Source: Thiopontia sp964344785
GTDB taxonomy: Bacteria > Pseudomonadota > Gammaproteobacteria > GCF-002020875
Assembly (NCBI GenBank): GCA_964344785.1
Contig: CAYFOR010000006.1
Span: 1 to 52,367 of the forward strand
Length of the DNA: 52,367 nucleotides
Direction of reading: 5' to 3'
Under the pieces are notes generated by a model that saw nothing but the letters and a program-made list of their open reading frames with translations, was not told the DNA's origin and made no database searches. The position numbers and the translations under genes are program-made. This document shows, in pieces, positions 41,735 through 51,137 of this stretch (the first letter of the stretch is position 1; every line of letters begins with the position of its first letter).

Positions 41735-41923
41735 TTAATGCGCAATATGCTCGCTTCCACCGTGGCGCACTAGACGATTCAGTGGAAGATCTTCATCTTT
41801 CAAAATGGAACGACGAATACCACAACACCCTTTTGGGTGGGTATTAATAAACCAGAGAAAAAGCCAGATAACCACCATCCCCGTACCAGCAACAATCAAT
41901 GCGTCAGTTAATGTAATATCCAC
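41735..41923 (-). CDS. Small single-pass membrane protein, unknown
   Basis: 62 residues; GTG start with AGGGAGGG 4 nt upstream. One helix (about 5-26, LTDALIVAGTGMVVIWLFLW) then a short basic tail with GCCGIRR and a histidine-rich end. The helix recalls the gamma subunit of oxaloacetate decarboxylases, but no alpha/beta subunits are near and the resemblance is weak. Stands alone at the edge of the ankyrin island. Confidence 0.6.
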   Translation of the reverse strand: MDITLTDALIVAGTGMVVIWLFLWFINTHPKGCCGIRRSILKDEDLPLNRLVRHGGSEHIAH

Positions 41924-42115
41924 TGAACCCTCCCTATCACACTAATTATAGAATTTATTTTTAGGCATAACAGTATCCACATCATAGCATACATCGCTAG
42001 ATCAACACTATATTTATGACACTTTTTTTGCGCTTATTTTATCTACTGCACTTTGATGTGATGCCTCTCATCATGATTACTGCAATGGTTGAAATATCCC
42101 CCCGTTTTGATCTGC

Positions 42116-42144
42116 TTGACCAACCGCAATCAAGGCTCTAGGAT
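42116..42144 (+). promoter_or_regulatory. ispB: Sigma70 promoter of ispB with a palindrome over the -10
   Basis: TTGACC (42116-42121), 17-nt spacer, TAGGAT (42139-42144). AGGATG-CC-CATCCT (42140-42153) is a perfect 6-2-6 palindrome overlapping the -10 and the expected start point, a possible operator or leader hairpin. Confidence 0.65.
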
Positions 42145-42161
42145 GCCCATCCTGTAATAAA

Positions 42162-43166
42162 TTGAAAAATTGTGTCACATTGTCATCAAACTCACTTATT
42201 TTCGAAGAGATTCGCGACCTGATTCAGCAGGATTTGGCCGCTGTAGATGCATTGATCCTACAGCGACTGCACTCTGATGTTGTACTGATCAATCGACTGG
42301 GTCATTACATCATCAATAGCGGTGGTAAGCGGGTTCGCCCAATCGTGGTACTGCTCGCAGCCCGTGCCTGCGGGTATATGGATGACGATGCAATACAGCT
42401 CGCCGCAATCATTGAATTCATCCATACCGCCACCCTGCTCCATGATGATGTGGTGGACACCTCTGAGCTGCGTCGTGGGAAGGAGACCGCCAACGCCATT
42501 TTTGGAAATCAGGCAGCCGTATTGACGGGTGACTTTCTCTACTCCCGTTCATTCCAGATGATGGTTGAAATCCAGCAGATGCGGGTCATGGAGATCCTGG
42601 CCGAAACCACCAACGTGATTGCAGAGGGAGAAGTACTTCAACTTCTTAACTGTAATGATCCTGATACTGATGAGGAACGCTACTATCAGGTAATCTACCG
42701 AAAAACTGCTAAACTGTTCGAGGCGGGGGGACAGCTTGGAGCTGTGATTGCCAAACAGCCCAATGCCATTGAGCACGCACTCTGTGAATATGGCAAGCAC
42801 TTGGGTAACGCCTTTCAACTGGTCGATGACGCATTGGATTACAGCGCTTCATCTGCCGAAATGGGAAAAAATGCCGGCGATGACCTGTCTGAAGGAAAAC
42901 CTACCCTGCCACTGATATATGCCATGAAACAGTGCGCCAGTGAAGAAGAGAAAACCATGATTCGTTCTGCAATTGAACAAGGAGGAGATGACCAGTTCGA
43001 GCCGATCATGGAAATCATCCGCAACACCAAATCGATTGAATACACATTGCAAGCAGCGAAGCAGTCGGTAGAGAAGGCAACGGCGGCTGCCATGGTGCTG
43101 CCTGACTCACCCTATCGGACAGCACTGGTCTCCCTGGCACGCTTTACGCTGAATCGAACTCATTAA
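42162..43166 (+). CDS. ispB: Octaprenyl diphosphate synthase
   Basis: Makes the ubiquinone side chain. About 334 residues; two aspartate-rich motifs, LLHDDVVD and LVDDALDY, plus GGKRVRP and EGEVLQL, closely following E. coli IspB. No ATG is available: start is TTG at 42162 or TTG at 42180, the latter aligning better with the family N-terminus; no clear ribosome-binding site for either. The usual divergent rplU-rpmA genes are not present. Confidence 0.92.
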   Translation: MKNCVTLSSNSLIFEEIRDLIQQDLAAVDALILQRLHSDVVLINRLGHYIINSGGKRVRPIVVLLAARACGYMDDDAIQLAAIIEFIHTATLLHDDVVDTSELRRGKETANAIFGNQAAVLTGDFLYSRSFQMMVEIQQMRVMEILAETTNVIAEGEVLQLLNCNDPDTDEERYYQVIYRKTAKLFEAGGQLGAVIAKQPNAIEHALCEYGKHLGNAFQLVDDALDYSASSAEMGKNAGDDLSEGKPTLPLIYAMKQCASEEEKTMIRSAIEQGGDDQFEPIMEIIRNTKSIEYTLQAAKQSVEKATAAAMVLPDSPYRTALVSLARFTLNRTH

Positions 43167-43259
43167 ACAAGCCGATCAGGTAATAATTTGTAACACTTTA
43201 GCAACTACACTGCACATCATATTATGATCCTCGAACTGATCATAGTGAGGAGCAGCAAT

Positions 43260-43664
43260 ATGACCCCACAGGGCTTTACCTTGATTGAGCTGATTATCGC
43301 CATTGCCATCATTGCGATATTGGCATCCGTTGCCATTCCCTCCTATACCCAATACACCACCAAGGCACACTATTCGGAAGTGGTGATGGCAGCACAACCC
43401 GTCAAGATTGGGGTCGAACAGTGCTATCAGGTCAGACGAGACCTGAACGACTGTGACGGTGGAAGCTATGGCGTTCCGGCAAATCAGAGCTCCGTTTCCG
43501 GGGCAGTAGACTCGGTCACAACTGCCAATGGTGTAATCACCATTACCCCGGATGCTGCCAACGGGATTGTGGCCACAGACACCTATATCCTCACGCCAAC
43601 CGCTGCTACACCACTATCCTGGGCTACCAGCGGTGGCGGGGTCACCAACGGTTACGCCCAATAA
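43260..43664 (+). CDS. pilA: Type IV pilin
   Basis: 134 residues from ATG 43260 with GAGGAG 8 nt upstream. Very short leader MTPQG then FTLIELIIAIAIIAILASVA: prepilin cleavage Gly/Phe and Glu5 are intact. C-terminal region has cysteines in GVEQCYQVRRDLNDC, probably a disulfide. Symbol pilA by type; could be a minor pilin. The motor ATPase at 24.6 kb is 17 kb away. Followed directly by a strong terminator. Confidence 0.85.
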   Translation: MTPQGFTLIELIIAIAIIAILASVAIPSYTQYTTKAHYSEVVMAAQPVKIGVEQCYQVRRDLNDCDGGSYGVPANQSSVSGAVDSVTTANGVITITPDAANGIVATDTYILTPTAATPLSWATSGGGVTNGYAQ

Positions 43665-43689
43665 AAAAGGCGCACTGTGTGCGCCTTTT
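43664..43689 (+). terminator. Bidirectional Rho-independent terminator
   Basis: AAAAAGGCGCAC-TGT-GTGCGCCTTTT: 7-bp GC-rich stem with A-tract on one side and T-tract on the other, serving both the pilin and the convergent peroxiredoxin gene. Confidence 0.9.
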
Positions 43690-43709
43690 CTGCTGACAAT
43701 GAAAAGCTA

Positions 43710-44315
43710 CTACAGCTCATCACCATGGGCAGCCAGGTAGGAGGCAACACCATCTGGAGTCGCCTTCATGCCCTCATCACCATCCTGCCAACCTGCAGGA
43801 CAGACCTCTCCATGCTCCTCAGTGAACTGCAGCGCATCAACCATACGGATCATTTCGTCCACATTACGACCCAGTGACAGCGCATTGACCACCTGATGCT
43901 GGACCACATTGTCCTTGTCGATCAGGAAAGAGGCACGCAGTGCAGGCGCACCGCCAGGAACCTGAATACCATAGTCCTTGGTGATCGTCTGAGTCATGTC
44001 TCCAACCATGGCATATTTGACCGCACCAATACCACCATCCTTCACATCGGTGTTTCTCCAGGCATTATGAGTCCAATGTGAGTCGATAGAGACCGCTACC
44101 ACCTCAACATTACGCTTGGCAAACTCCTCCATGCGATGGTCAAAAGCCAGCAACTCGGATGGGCAGACAAAAGTGAAGTCGAGTGGATAGAAAAATACCA
44201 CGGCATACTTGCCCGCCTTGGCCTCATGAAAATTGTAATCCGCCTTGATCTCGCCATTGCCGAGAACGGTTGGGGCAGTAAAATTCGGTGCTTCACGTCC
44301 TACTAATACGCTCAT
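43710..44315 (-). CDS. Typical 2-Cys peroxiredoxin (AhpC/Prx1)
   Basis: 201 residues from ATG 44315 with AAGGAG 6 nt upstream. Peroxidatic Cys51 in DFTFVCPSE and resolving Cys172 in GEVCPAGW, plus the conserved Thr and Arg of the site; the GG(A/V)xx and YF-like C-terminal segments that confer hyperoxidation sensitivity are not evident, so a robust enzyme is expected. Reduces hydrogen and organic peroxides in the cytoplasm. Strong own promoter at 44412-44439. Confidence 0.94.
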   Translation of the reverse strand: MSVLVGREAPNFTAPTVLGNGEIKADYNFHEAKAGKYAVVFFYPLDFTFVCPSELLAFDHRMEEFAKRNVEVVAVSIDSHWTHNAWRNTDVKDGGIGAVKYAMVGDMTQTITKDYGIQVPGGAPALRASFLIDKDNVVQHQVVNALSLGRNVDEMIRMVDALQFTEEHGEVCPAGWQDGDEGMKATPDGVASYLAAHGDEL

Positions 44316-44350
44316 TTTCAACTCCTTGTTACAAATCAATTAATGAGTTT

Positions 44351-44380
44351 AATTTATCGAAACATGCTGCCCGATAAATT
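44351..44380 (-). promoter_or_regulatory. Perfect inverted repeat in the peroxiredoxin leader
   Basis: AATTTATCG and CGATAAATT, 9 bp each, 12 nt apart, between the promoter and ATG of the peroxiredoxin gene. Either an mRNA hairpin or a dimer binding site; no OxyR-type ATAG-CTAT pattern seen. Confidence 0.5.
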
Positions 44381-44411
44381 ATTATGATAAAACTACAATC
44401 CGGGTGTGTGA

Positions 44412-44439
44412 ATCATAACGGCTCCAGCCCACCTGTCAA
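44412..44439 (-). promoter_or_regulatory. Strong sigma70 promoter of the peroxiredoxin gene
   Basis: Minus strand TTGACA (44439-44434), 16-nt spacer, TATGAT (44417-44412), starting 12 nt after the bioC stop; leader about 90 nt. Confidence 0.75.
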
Positions 44440-44450
44440 GACCTACTGTT

Positions 44451-45317
44451 TTAATCAGGTTTATCAATCGACTGGAGTGGCAAAACAAACGGTTCGGGCC
44501 GCGCAAAACCATCCTCGTGAGCAATGGCATGGCCATAGACCACCTCCCAGGTAGCAGAGACACGGCCAGACTCATCCCGAGGCTGATACAGAGACTCCAA
44601 CCGTGACAGAACACTACGCCCCATCAGCCCCACTCTACGCCCGCGGTTGAGATTGGTCGCACCCAACCCCTTCAGATCTCTCATCAGGCCCATCACACTG
44701 GGATAGCTGAGAGTGAAGCGATCAACCGAAGTGACCGGCTCAGTCCACCCTCCCTGCAGCAGCCAGTCTCCCATCTGTTGCAGATCGACAAACTGATTGA
44801 CATGTACCTGCTCATCAATCTGGGCCCAGCAAGCCCTCAGTTCATGTAGCGTCTCTCCCCCCAATGTGGAGAATGTGAGCACACCACCAGGCCGCAATAC
44901 CCGCTGAAACTCGGCCAGTACCACTGGAAGATCGGTACACCACTGCAGGGTAAAATTGGAGAAGAGAAGGTCAACACTATCACTGGCAAGTGGCAGTGCA
45001 GCGGCATCTCCACAGAGGAAGCGTTGCCGCGAGCGCCAGCGTTTCTGTTTTCGTGCCCGTTGAAGCATCCCCTCCGACAGATCAACTGCAATCACCTCGG
45101 CCCGCTTGAACCGCTGCTCCAGTCCTCGGGTACAGAACCCGGTACCCGCCCCGATATCGGCAATTCGCTGTGGAGCAATTCGTTCATACTCAAGCTGCTC
45201 CAGCATCCGTTCAGCTACCTCTCGCTGAAGCTGGGCGGATGCATCATAGCTCGCCACTGCCCGCTCAAAATTGGCACGGACCTTTTTTCGGCCAAATAGC
45301 GGACTATCCTCCTGCAA
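44451..45317 (-). CDS. bioC: Malonyl-ACP O-methyltransferase
   Basis: Methylates malonyl-ACP to start pimelate synthesis. 288 residues; FERAVASYDASAQLQREVA N-terminus typical of BioC, SAM motif IGAGTGFCTRGL, LLFSNFTLQWC. Apparent start is a TTG inside bioH (14-bp overlap); AGGAGG follows it, so the real start may be uncertain. Last gene of bioB-bioF-bioH-bioC. Confidence 0.92.
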   Translation of the reverse strand: MQEDSPLFGRKKVRANFERAVASYDASAQLQREVAERMLEQLEYERIAPQRIADIGAGTGFCTRGLEQRFKRAEVIAVDLSEGMLQRARKQKRWRSRQRFLCGDAAALPLASDSVDLLFSNFTLQWCTDLPVVLAEFQRVLRPGGVLTFSTLGGETLHELRACWAQIDEQVHVNQFVDLQQMGDWLLQGGWTEPVTSVDRFTLSYPSVMGLMRDLKGLGATNLNRGRRVGLMGRSVLSRLESLYQPRDESGRVSATWEVVYGHAIAHEDGFARPEPFVLPLQSIDKPD

Positions 45318-46035
45318 AGCGGATCACCTCGTCAAGAAACTGTTGCGGGTGACTCAAAAACGGAGCATGACCCGCTCCCTGAACCATCTGATAGCACCCA
45401 TCCGGCATCATCGCTGCTGCCTGTTCACCAGCCGTTGCCGGTACCAGCTGATCCCGCTCCCCCATCAGCCAGAGGGCCGGTTGAACAACATCAGCCAACT
45501 GCTGGAGAAAATCGGTATGGTTGAGAATATCCAGCCCCGCCTCCAGCGTGCCCGACTGTGGAGGCTGTTTCAGTGACCCCTTCAGACGGTTGATCACCTC
45601 TCTTCCTCCACTAACCCCCAACATCTGCAGTGCGATAAAGCGCCCCAGTGTAGTCTCCCGTGAACGGATCAACTCTGTACCAAAATCATTCAGGATCTTC
45701 TGCTTGACCGCTGCCCGCCAGCCACCACCCTGTACAAATTTTGGAGTCGCCCCCACCAGAATCAACTTCTCGACCAGCTGCGGAAGCTGCAGTGCTGCCT
45801 GCAACGCCACCTGCCCCCCCAGTGACCATCCTACCCAGATGGCCGACTCAGGAAGCTGTGACGCAACATCCTCCGCAAATTCAGCAAGTGTCATCTGTGC
45901 AGTCTGTGGACGGCTGCCATAACCCGGAAGATTGACTGCAGTCAGCTCAAAGACCTCACCCAATGGAGGGAGCACCGAATCCCAGACTGTGTTGGTAAAC
46001 CCCCAACCGTGAACCAGCACCAACTGCTTCTTCAT
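45304..46035 (-). CDS. bioH: Pimeloyl-ACP methyl ester carboxylesterase
   Basis: Alpha/beta hydrolase releasing pimeloyl-ACP. 243 residues; HGWGFTNTVWD oxyanion region, nucleophile Ser in GWSLGGQVAL, Asp in GERDQLVPA and His in GAGHAPFLSHP. ATGA overlap with bioF. Confidence 0.94.
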   Translation of the reverse strand: MKKQLVLVHGWGFTNTVWDSVLPPLGEVFELTAVNLPGYGSRPQTAQMTLAEFAEDVASQLPESAIWVGWSLGGQVALQAALQLPQLVEKLILVGATPKFVQGGGWRAAVKQKILNDFGTELIRSRETTLGRFIALQMLGVSGGREVINRLKGSLKQPPQSGTLEAGLDILNHTDFLQQLADVVQPALWLMGERDQLVPATAGEQAAAMMPDGCYQMVQGAGHAPFLSHPQQFLDEVIRFAGG

Positions 46036-47177
46036 GCCAGTGCCTCCAGCAATCTGTCAACATGAGACATGGTATGGTTTGCCGAGAACGTGATCCGCAG
46101 TCGAGCCGTCCCAGTAGGCACCGTAGGGGGGCGGATTGGCACCACCAGTATCCCCTGCTCCTGCAAATGTTCCGACAATCTCAACGCTGCCTCACTCTCA
46201 CCGATTATCAACGGTTGAATCGGTGTCATGGAATCTGCCAGTGTCAGGCCCATCTCACCCACCCCCTGCCGAAAACGCTCGATCAACTGCTGCAGATGTA
46301 TACGCAGATGGTCACCAGTTCGTACCAGTTGCAGCGCCTTGCGGGTTGCCTCGACCTGTGCGGGAGGGGAAGCAGTAGTATAGATATAGGTTCGTGCCTG
46401 CTGGATCAATGTCTCGATCAACGCCTCACTGCCTGCCACAAAGGCACCGGCGACACCGAAGGCTTTCCCCAGCGTCCCCATCAAAATCGGCACCTCCGAC
46501 GGGCCCAAGCCAAATCGGGCCACCGTGCCACGCCCTTCCGGCCCCTGTACACCAATCCCGTGGGCATCATCCACCATCAACGTCGCTCCACCACAACGAC
46601 ATTCATTGCTGATCGCTGGCAGTGGAGCCGAATCTCCATCCATACTGAATACACCATCGGTCACAACCAGTGTCTTGCCGGGGACCGACTCTGCCAGACG
46701 AACCTCCAGGGCATTGACGTCGGTATGCCCATAGCGCAGCAATTTGGCACCAGAGAGTTTGGCTCCATCCAGCAGTGAGGCGTGGTTGAGCCGATCATGA
46801 ATGGCCCGGTCATTACGCCCCAACAGCGCCTGATGAACTCCAAGATTGGCCTGATAGCCGGAGCTGAAAAGCAGCGCTCGCGGGTAACCCAGAAAATCGG
46901 CAAGCTCCTCCTCCAGCAGGTGGTGCGCAGCACTATGTCCCGTCACCAGATGTGAGGCACCGCTCCCTGCCCCCCACAGTTCGAGTCCCTGCCTGAATGC
47001 CTCCACAACCTGTGGATGATTCGCAAGCCCCAGATAGTCATTGCTACTGAATGAGAGATAACGGCTACCACCCACCTCTACCTCAACCCCCTGATAGTCG
47101 GTAACAATATGGCGCTGTCGATAGAGCTGCTGCTCTCTGCGCTGCTGAAGACCCTGCTCCAGTTGATAATCAAGCAT
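46032..47177 (-). CDS. bioF: 8-amino-7-oxononanoate synthase
   Basis: PLP enzyme condensing pimeloyl-ACP and alanine. 381 residues; SNDYLGLANHP, SGSGASHLVTGHSAAHH-type substrate loop, DDAHGIGVQGPEGRGT, PLP Lys in GTLGKAFGVAG. 29 bp after bioB and coupled to bioH. Confidence 0.96.
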   Translation of the reverse strand: MLDYQLEQGLQQRREQQLYRQRHIVTDYQGVEVEVGGSRYLSFSSNDYLGLANHPQVVEAFRQGLELWGAGSGASHLVTGHSAAHHLLEEELADFLGYPRALLFSSGYQANLGVHQALLGRNDRAIHDRLNHASLLDGAKLSGAKLLRYGHTDVNALEVRLAESVPGKTLVVTDGVFSMDGDSAPLPAISNECRCGGATLMVDDAHGIGVQGPEGRGTVARFGLGPSEVPILMGTLGKAFGVAGAFVAGSEALIETLIQQARTYIYTTASPPAQVEATRKALQLVRTGDHLRIHLQQLIERFRQGVGEMGLTLADSMTPIQPLIIGESEAALRLSEHLQEQGILVVPIRPPTVPTGTARLRITFSANHTMSHVDRLLEALA

Positions 47178-47206
47178 GGGAATTTCAGATCAACCTGAGT
47201 GTGGCA

Positions 47207-48193
47207 TCAGCCCAGCACCACTTCTTCCCCGGCAAGCGGTTGCAGACCCAATCGGGCAAACAGTGTGGCATCACGCGCCTCCCCTGCATTGGAGGTGGTC
47301 AACAACCGTTCACCCGAGAAGATCGAGTTGGCACCAGCAGCAAAACAGAGCGCCTGCAGCTCATCACTCATCGACTTACGCCCGGCAGATAGCCGCACCC
47401 ACGATTTGGGCATCAATATCCGTGCGACAGCAATGGTACGGACGAACTCCAGTGGCTCCAGCTCTTCAAGATCATCCACCGCCTCCAGCGGGGTGCCGGC
47501 AACCTTCACCAGACGATTGATCGGCACACTGTCAGGCTGTTTGGGCAGATTGGCCAAGGTAGCCAGTAATCCAGCACGATCCTGCCTCGACTCACCCATT
47601 CCTACAATGCCACCACTGCAGACATTGAGTCCGACTTCACGCACATGTTCCAGTGTATCAAGACGATCCTGATAGCTTCGAGTGGTGATCACCTCGCCAT
47701 AGTAGGCCTCTGAAGTATCGAGATTGTGATTGTAGTAGTCGAGACCGGCACGCTTGAGCTTCTCCGCCTGCTCCAGAGTCAGCATTCCAAGCGTCATACA
47801 AGTCTCCATTCCCAGCGCCTTGACTCCGCTGACCATCGTCAACAGCCGTTCCATATCCCTGCCCTTGGGGTTGCGCCAGGCAGCTCCCATACAGAAACGG
47901 GATGAACCGGAACGTTTTGCCTCACGCGCCGCTTCCAGCACCGCTTCCACCTCAGCCAGTTGTTCACGCTCCAAACCGGTGTCGTTTCGGGCACTCTGGG
48001 AGCAGTATTTACAGTCCTCCGAACAGCCACCGGTCTTGATGCTCATCAAGGTACTGACCTGAACCTTGTTGGGATCAAAGCTCAGGCGATGGATGGTCTG
48101 TGCCTGAAACAGCAGATCATTAAAGGGGAGGTCAAACAGTGTCTCTACCTCTTCCAGGCGCCAGTCATTTCGGATTGATATCTGCTCACTCAT
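47207..48193 (-). CDS. bioB: Biotin synthase
   Basis: Radical SAM enzyme inserting sulfur into dethiobiotin. 328 residues from ATG 48193 (a GTG four codons earlier is possible). Fe-S ligands Cys57, Cys61, Cys64 in GGCSEDCKYCSQ, VCSGGIVGMGE and the C-terminal AGANSIFSGERLLTT. First gene of the operon; divergent from comF across 91 bp. bioA and bioD are not in the window. Confidence 0.97.
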   Translation of the reverse strand: MSEQISIRNDWRLEEVETLFDLPFNDLLFQAQTIHRLSFDPNKVQVSTLMSIKTGGCSEDCKYCSQSARNDTGLEREQLAEVEAVLEAAREAKRSGSSRFCMGAAWRNPKGRDMERLLTMVSGVKALGMETCMTLGMLTLEQAEKLKRAGLDYYNHNLDTSEAYYGEVITTRSYQDRLDTLEHVREVGLNVCSGGIVGMGESRQDRAGLLATLANLPKQPDSVPINRLVKVAGTPLEAVDDLEELEPLEFVRTIAVARILMPKSWVRLSAGRKSMSDELQALCFAAGANSIFSGERLLTTSNAGEARDATLFARLGLQPLAGEEVVLG

Positions 48194-48284
48194 CGTATAC
48201 TTCACTACTGTTTTCCAGATTGCTCCAGAATCTGTTCAAAAAAGGTGTAGATGCTACTTTCACCCCGCTCACTGTCAACCAATT

Positions 48285-48947
48285 ATGCTCCAAAAAGTTT
48301 ACCATAAACTACATCAGCTCCTCCCTCCTGAGCCCTGTGCACTCTGCTCAAAGCCCGCCCAAGCGGATTTGGCCCTCTGTTACCCCTGCCAGCAGCAACT
48401 GCCCATACTCCAGCATCCGCCACTGGATCTTCTCAATCGAGGCCTCTGGCACCAGATTGTCATCCCCTACCTCTATCGCGACCCGCTCATCGCACTGATC
48501 CAGCAACTCAAATTTGATCATAAACTCCATCTGGCCCGGCTCTTTGGAAAGCTGATGGAACAGAAGCTGTTACAGGGAGAAACTGTATTGCCCGATCTCA
48601 TCATCCCGATCCCACTCCATCACCAACGACTGCGAGAGCGGGGTTTCAATCAGGCGATTGAGATCATCAGGGATCCGTCCCACTCATTGGGTATCCCACT
48701 GGTGCGCACGGAGGCTCGAAGAACACGGTCGACACCTGCACAGATGGGTCTGGATGCAACGGAACGCAAAACGAACCTGAAGGGTGCATTCGAGTTCACC
48801 GGTTCATTTGCAGGTAAACATATTGCACTGTTTGATGATGTGGTCACCACAGGCAGCACCATGGTCGCCGCAACTCAGGCAGTGAAAGCCGCCGGTGCAA
48901 CGAGTGTGGACCTTTGGGCGCTCGCCTATACCCCGCCTCATCAGTAG
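48285..48947 (+). CDS. comF: ComF-family phosphoribosyltransferase-like protein
   Basis: 220 residues. N-terminal zinc-finger-like cysteines CALCSKP and CYPCQ, then a PRT domain with PIPLHHQRLRERGFNQA and the PRPP motif ALFDDVVTTGSTM. Linked to natural transformation (DNA uptake) in several bacteria; the nearby pilin and PilX/ATPase genes are compatible but distant. No ribosome-binding site obvious. uvrD starts 1 bp after its stop. Confidence 0.9.
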   Translation: MLQKVYHKLHQLLPPEPCALCSKPAQADLALCYPCQQQLPILQHPPLDLLNRGLWHQIVIPYLYRDPLIALIQQLKFDHKLHLARLFGKLMEQKLLQGETVLPDLIIPIPLHHQRLRERGFNQAIEIIRDPSHSLGIPLVRTEARRTRSTPAQMGLDATERKTNLKGAFEFTGSFAGKHIALFDDVVTTGSTMVAATQAVKAAGATSVDLWALAYTPPHQ

Positions 48948-48948
48948 A

Positions 48949-51120
48949 ATGTCGAACATGGAAGAAGAGATCACTGAAATTATCGACCCGCTCAACAGCG
49001 CCCAACGTCAGGCTGTCACCACCACTACCGCCAACTGTCTGATACTCGCCGGAGCCGGCAGTGGCAAAACAAGGGTACTGGTCCACCGCATCGCCTGGCT
49101 GATCCAGGTGGAACGTATCTCACCCTGGTCCATTCTCGCCGTCACTTTTACCAACAAGGCTGCCCGCGAGATGAAAGGGAGGATCGAATCACTGCTGCAG
49201 ATTCCCAGTGGTAACCTCTGGGTTGGCACCTTTCATGGGCTTGCCCACCGCCTGCTGAGAACCCACTGGCTGGAGGCAGGCCTGCCACAAAGCTTCCAGA
49301 TTCTCGACAGCGAGGATCAATTGCGGATGTTACGACGCCTGATCAAGGAGATGAACCTGGACGAGGAGCGTTGGCCAGCAAAACAGGCACAATGGTTCAT
49401 CAATGAACAGAAAGACAAGGGAATCCGCAGCACCGAGATTGACCCAGGCCATGACCACTGGCTGCAGCAGATGTCCGAGATCTACAGTGCCTATGAAGGT
49501 GCCTGCCAACGTGGTGGACTGGTCGATTTTGCCGAACTACTGCTGCGTGCCCACGAGATGTGGCTGAACAATAACGAACTGCTCAACCACTACCGCAATC
49601 GCTTCAGCCACGTACTGGTGGATGAGTTTCAGGATACCAATACTATCCAGTATGCCTGGCTGAGGCTGCTGGTTGGTGACAGTGGCAGCATTTTTGTAGT
49701 GGGTGATGACGACCAGAGCGTGTACGGCTGGCGCGGAGCGCAAGTGGAGAACATCCGAAACTTCAGCCACGACTTCAGCGCAGTGGAAACCTTGAGATTG
49801 GAGCAGAACTATCGCTCAACCGCCAACATTCTGAATGCCGCCAATGCCCTGATTGACCATAACCCAAGTCGTCTCGGAAAGGAGCTCTGGACAGAAGACC
49901 ATGAAGGAGAACCGATTCAGCTCTACAGTGCCTTCAATGACCTCGATGAGGCCCGCTTCATTGCCGAACAGATACAACACCAGATCGATCAGGGAGGGCG
50001 ACGGGATGAAAATGCCATCCTATATCGCTCCAATGCCCAATCTCGTGTACTGGAAGAGGCACTGCTCAGTGCCTCCATTCCCTACCGGATCTATGGCGGC
50101 CTGCGCTTCTTCGAGCGCGCCGAAATCAAGGATGCACTTGCCTATCTACGGCTGATCGCCAACCGCAATGATGATGCCGCCTTCGAACGGGTGGTTAATA
50201 CACCGACACGTGGGATCGGTGACCGTACCGTGGATGTAATTCGTGAACACGCACGCGCCAGTGGTACCTCACTCTGGCAGGCTTCACTTGAACAGTGTGA
50301 AGGCAAAAGGCTCGCAGCACGCGCCCGTAACTCACTCACCCGCTTTCTCCAGCTGATTGAGCAGATGGCAGTGGTCTCATCCGACAAGAACCTGAAAGAG
50401 CAGGTAACCACTGCACTTGAAATCTCTACCCTGCTGGATTACTACAAAAACCAGAAAGGAGAGCGTGCACAGGCCCGAGTCGAAAACCTCGAGGAACTGG
50501 TCACCGCTGCAGGTCAGTTTTCCCCGGAAGATGAATCGATGAATCAGCTGGATGAATTTCTTGCGCAAGCTGCGCTTGAGGCGGGGGATACCCAAGGTGA
50601 CGAATGGGAGGACTGTGTCCAGTTGATGACCCTGCATAGCGCCAAGGGCCTTGAATTTTCCCAGGTCTTCATCAGTGGCATGGAGGAGGGACTGTTCCCC
50701 CACAGCATGTCCTCGGATGATCCAGACAGACTGGAGGAGGAGCGCCGCCTCTGCTATGTCGGGATTACTCGGGCCCGTCAGCGTCTCACGCTAACTCATG
50801 CCGAGAGCCGTCGACTCTATGGAAAAGAGCACTACCCGCGCATTTCCCGTTTTATACGTGAAATTCCATCCGGGCTCGTTCAGGAGGTGAGGCTTCGCTC
50901 AACAATCTCTCGTCCCATCAACAGCCGCACAAGCACACCACAGAGTCAATCAACTCACGGAGGACACTATCCAGGCCAACAGGTCCTCCACAGCAAGTTT
51001 GGCGAAGGAACGATTTTGGCACTGGAAGGGGATGGCCCACAAATGCGTATCCAGATCAATTTTCCACAGGCTGGCACCAAGTGGCTGGTGGCCGCCTACG
51101 CCAAGCTACAGACAGTTTGA
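48949..51120 (+). CDS. uvrD: DNA helicase II
   Basis: SF1 3'-5' helicase of nucleotide-excision and mismatch repair. 723 residues from ATG 48949 (or 720 from ATG 48958), matching E. coli's 720. Walker A AGAGSGKT, motif II DEFQDTN, GDDDQSVYGWRGA, MTLHSAKGLEF and VGITRARQRLTL. Follows comF by 1 bp. The C-terminal tail (GGHYPGQQVLHSKFGEGTIL) is the UvrD Tudor-like polymerase-binding region. Confidence 0.97.
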   Translation: MSNMEEEITEIIDPLNSAQRQAVTTTTANCLILAGAGSGKTRVLVHRIAWLIQVERISPWSILAVTFTNKAAREMKGRIESLLQIPSGNLWVGTFHGLAHRLLRTHWLEAGLPQSFQILDSEDQLRMLRRLIKEMNLDEERWPAKQAQWFINEQKDKGIRSTEIDPGHDHWLQQMSEIYSAYEGACQRGGLVDFAELLLRAHEMWLNNNELLNHYRNRFSHVLVDEFQDTNTIQYAWLRLLVGDSGSIFVVGDDDQSVYGWRGAQVENIRNFSHDFSAVETLRLEQNYRSTANILNAANALIDHNPSRLGKELWTEDHEGEPIQLYSAFNDLDEARFIAEQIQHQIDQGGRRDENAILYRSNAQSRVLEEALLSASIPYRIYGGLRFFERAEIKDALAYLRLIANRNDDAAFERVVNTPTRGIGDRTVDVIREHARASGTSLWQASLEQCEGKRLAARARNSLTRFLQLIEQMAVVSSDKNLKEQVTTALEISTLLDYYKNQKGERAQARVENLEELVTAAGQFSPEDESMNQLDEFLAQAALEAGDTQGDEWEDCVQLMTLHSAKGLEFSQVFISGMEEGLFPHSMSSDDPDRLEEERRLCYVGITRARQRLTLTHAESRRLYGKEHYPRISRFIREIPSGLVQEVRLRSTISRPINSRTSTPQSQSTHGGHYPGQQVLHSKFGEGTILALEGDGPQMRIQINFPQAGTKWLVAAYAKLQTV

Positions 51121-51137
51121 TTTTTTCCAATAATCCC

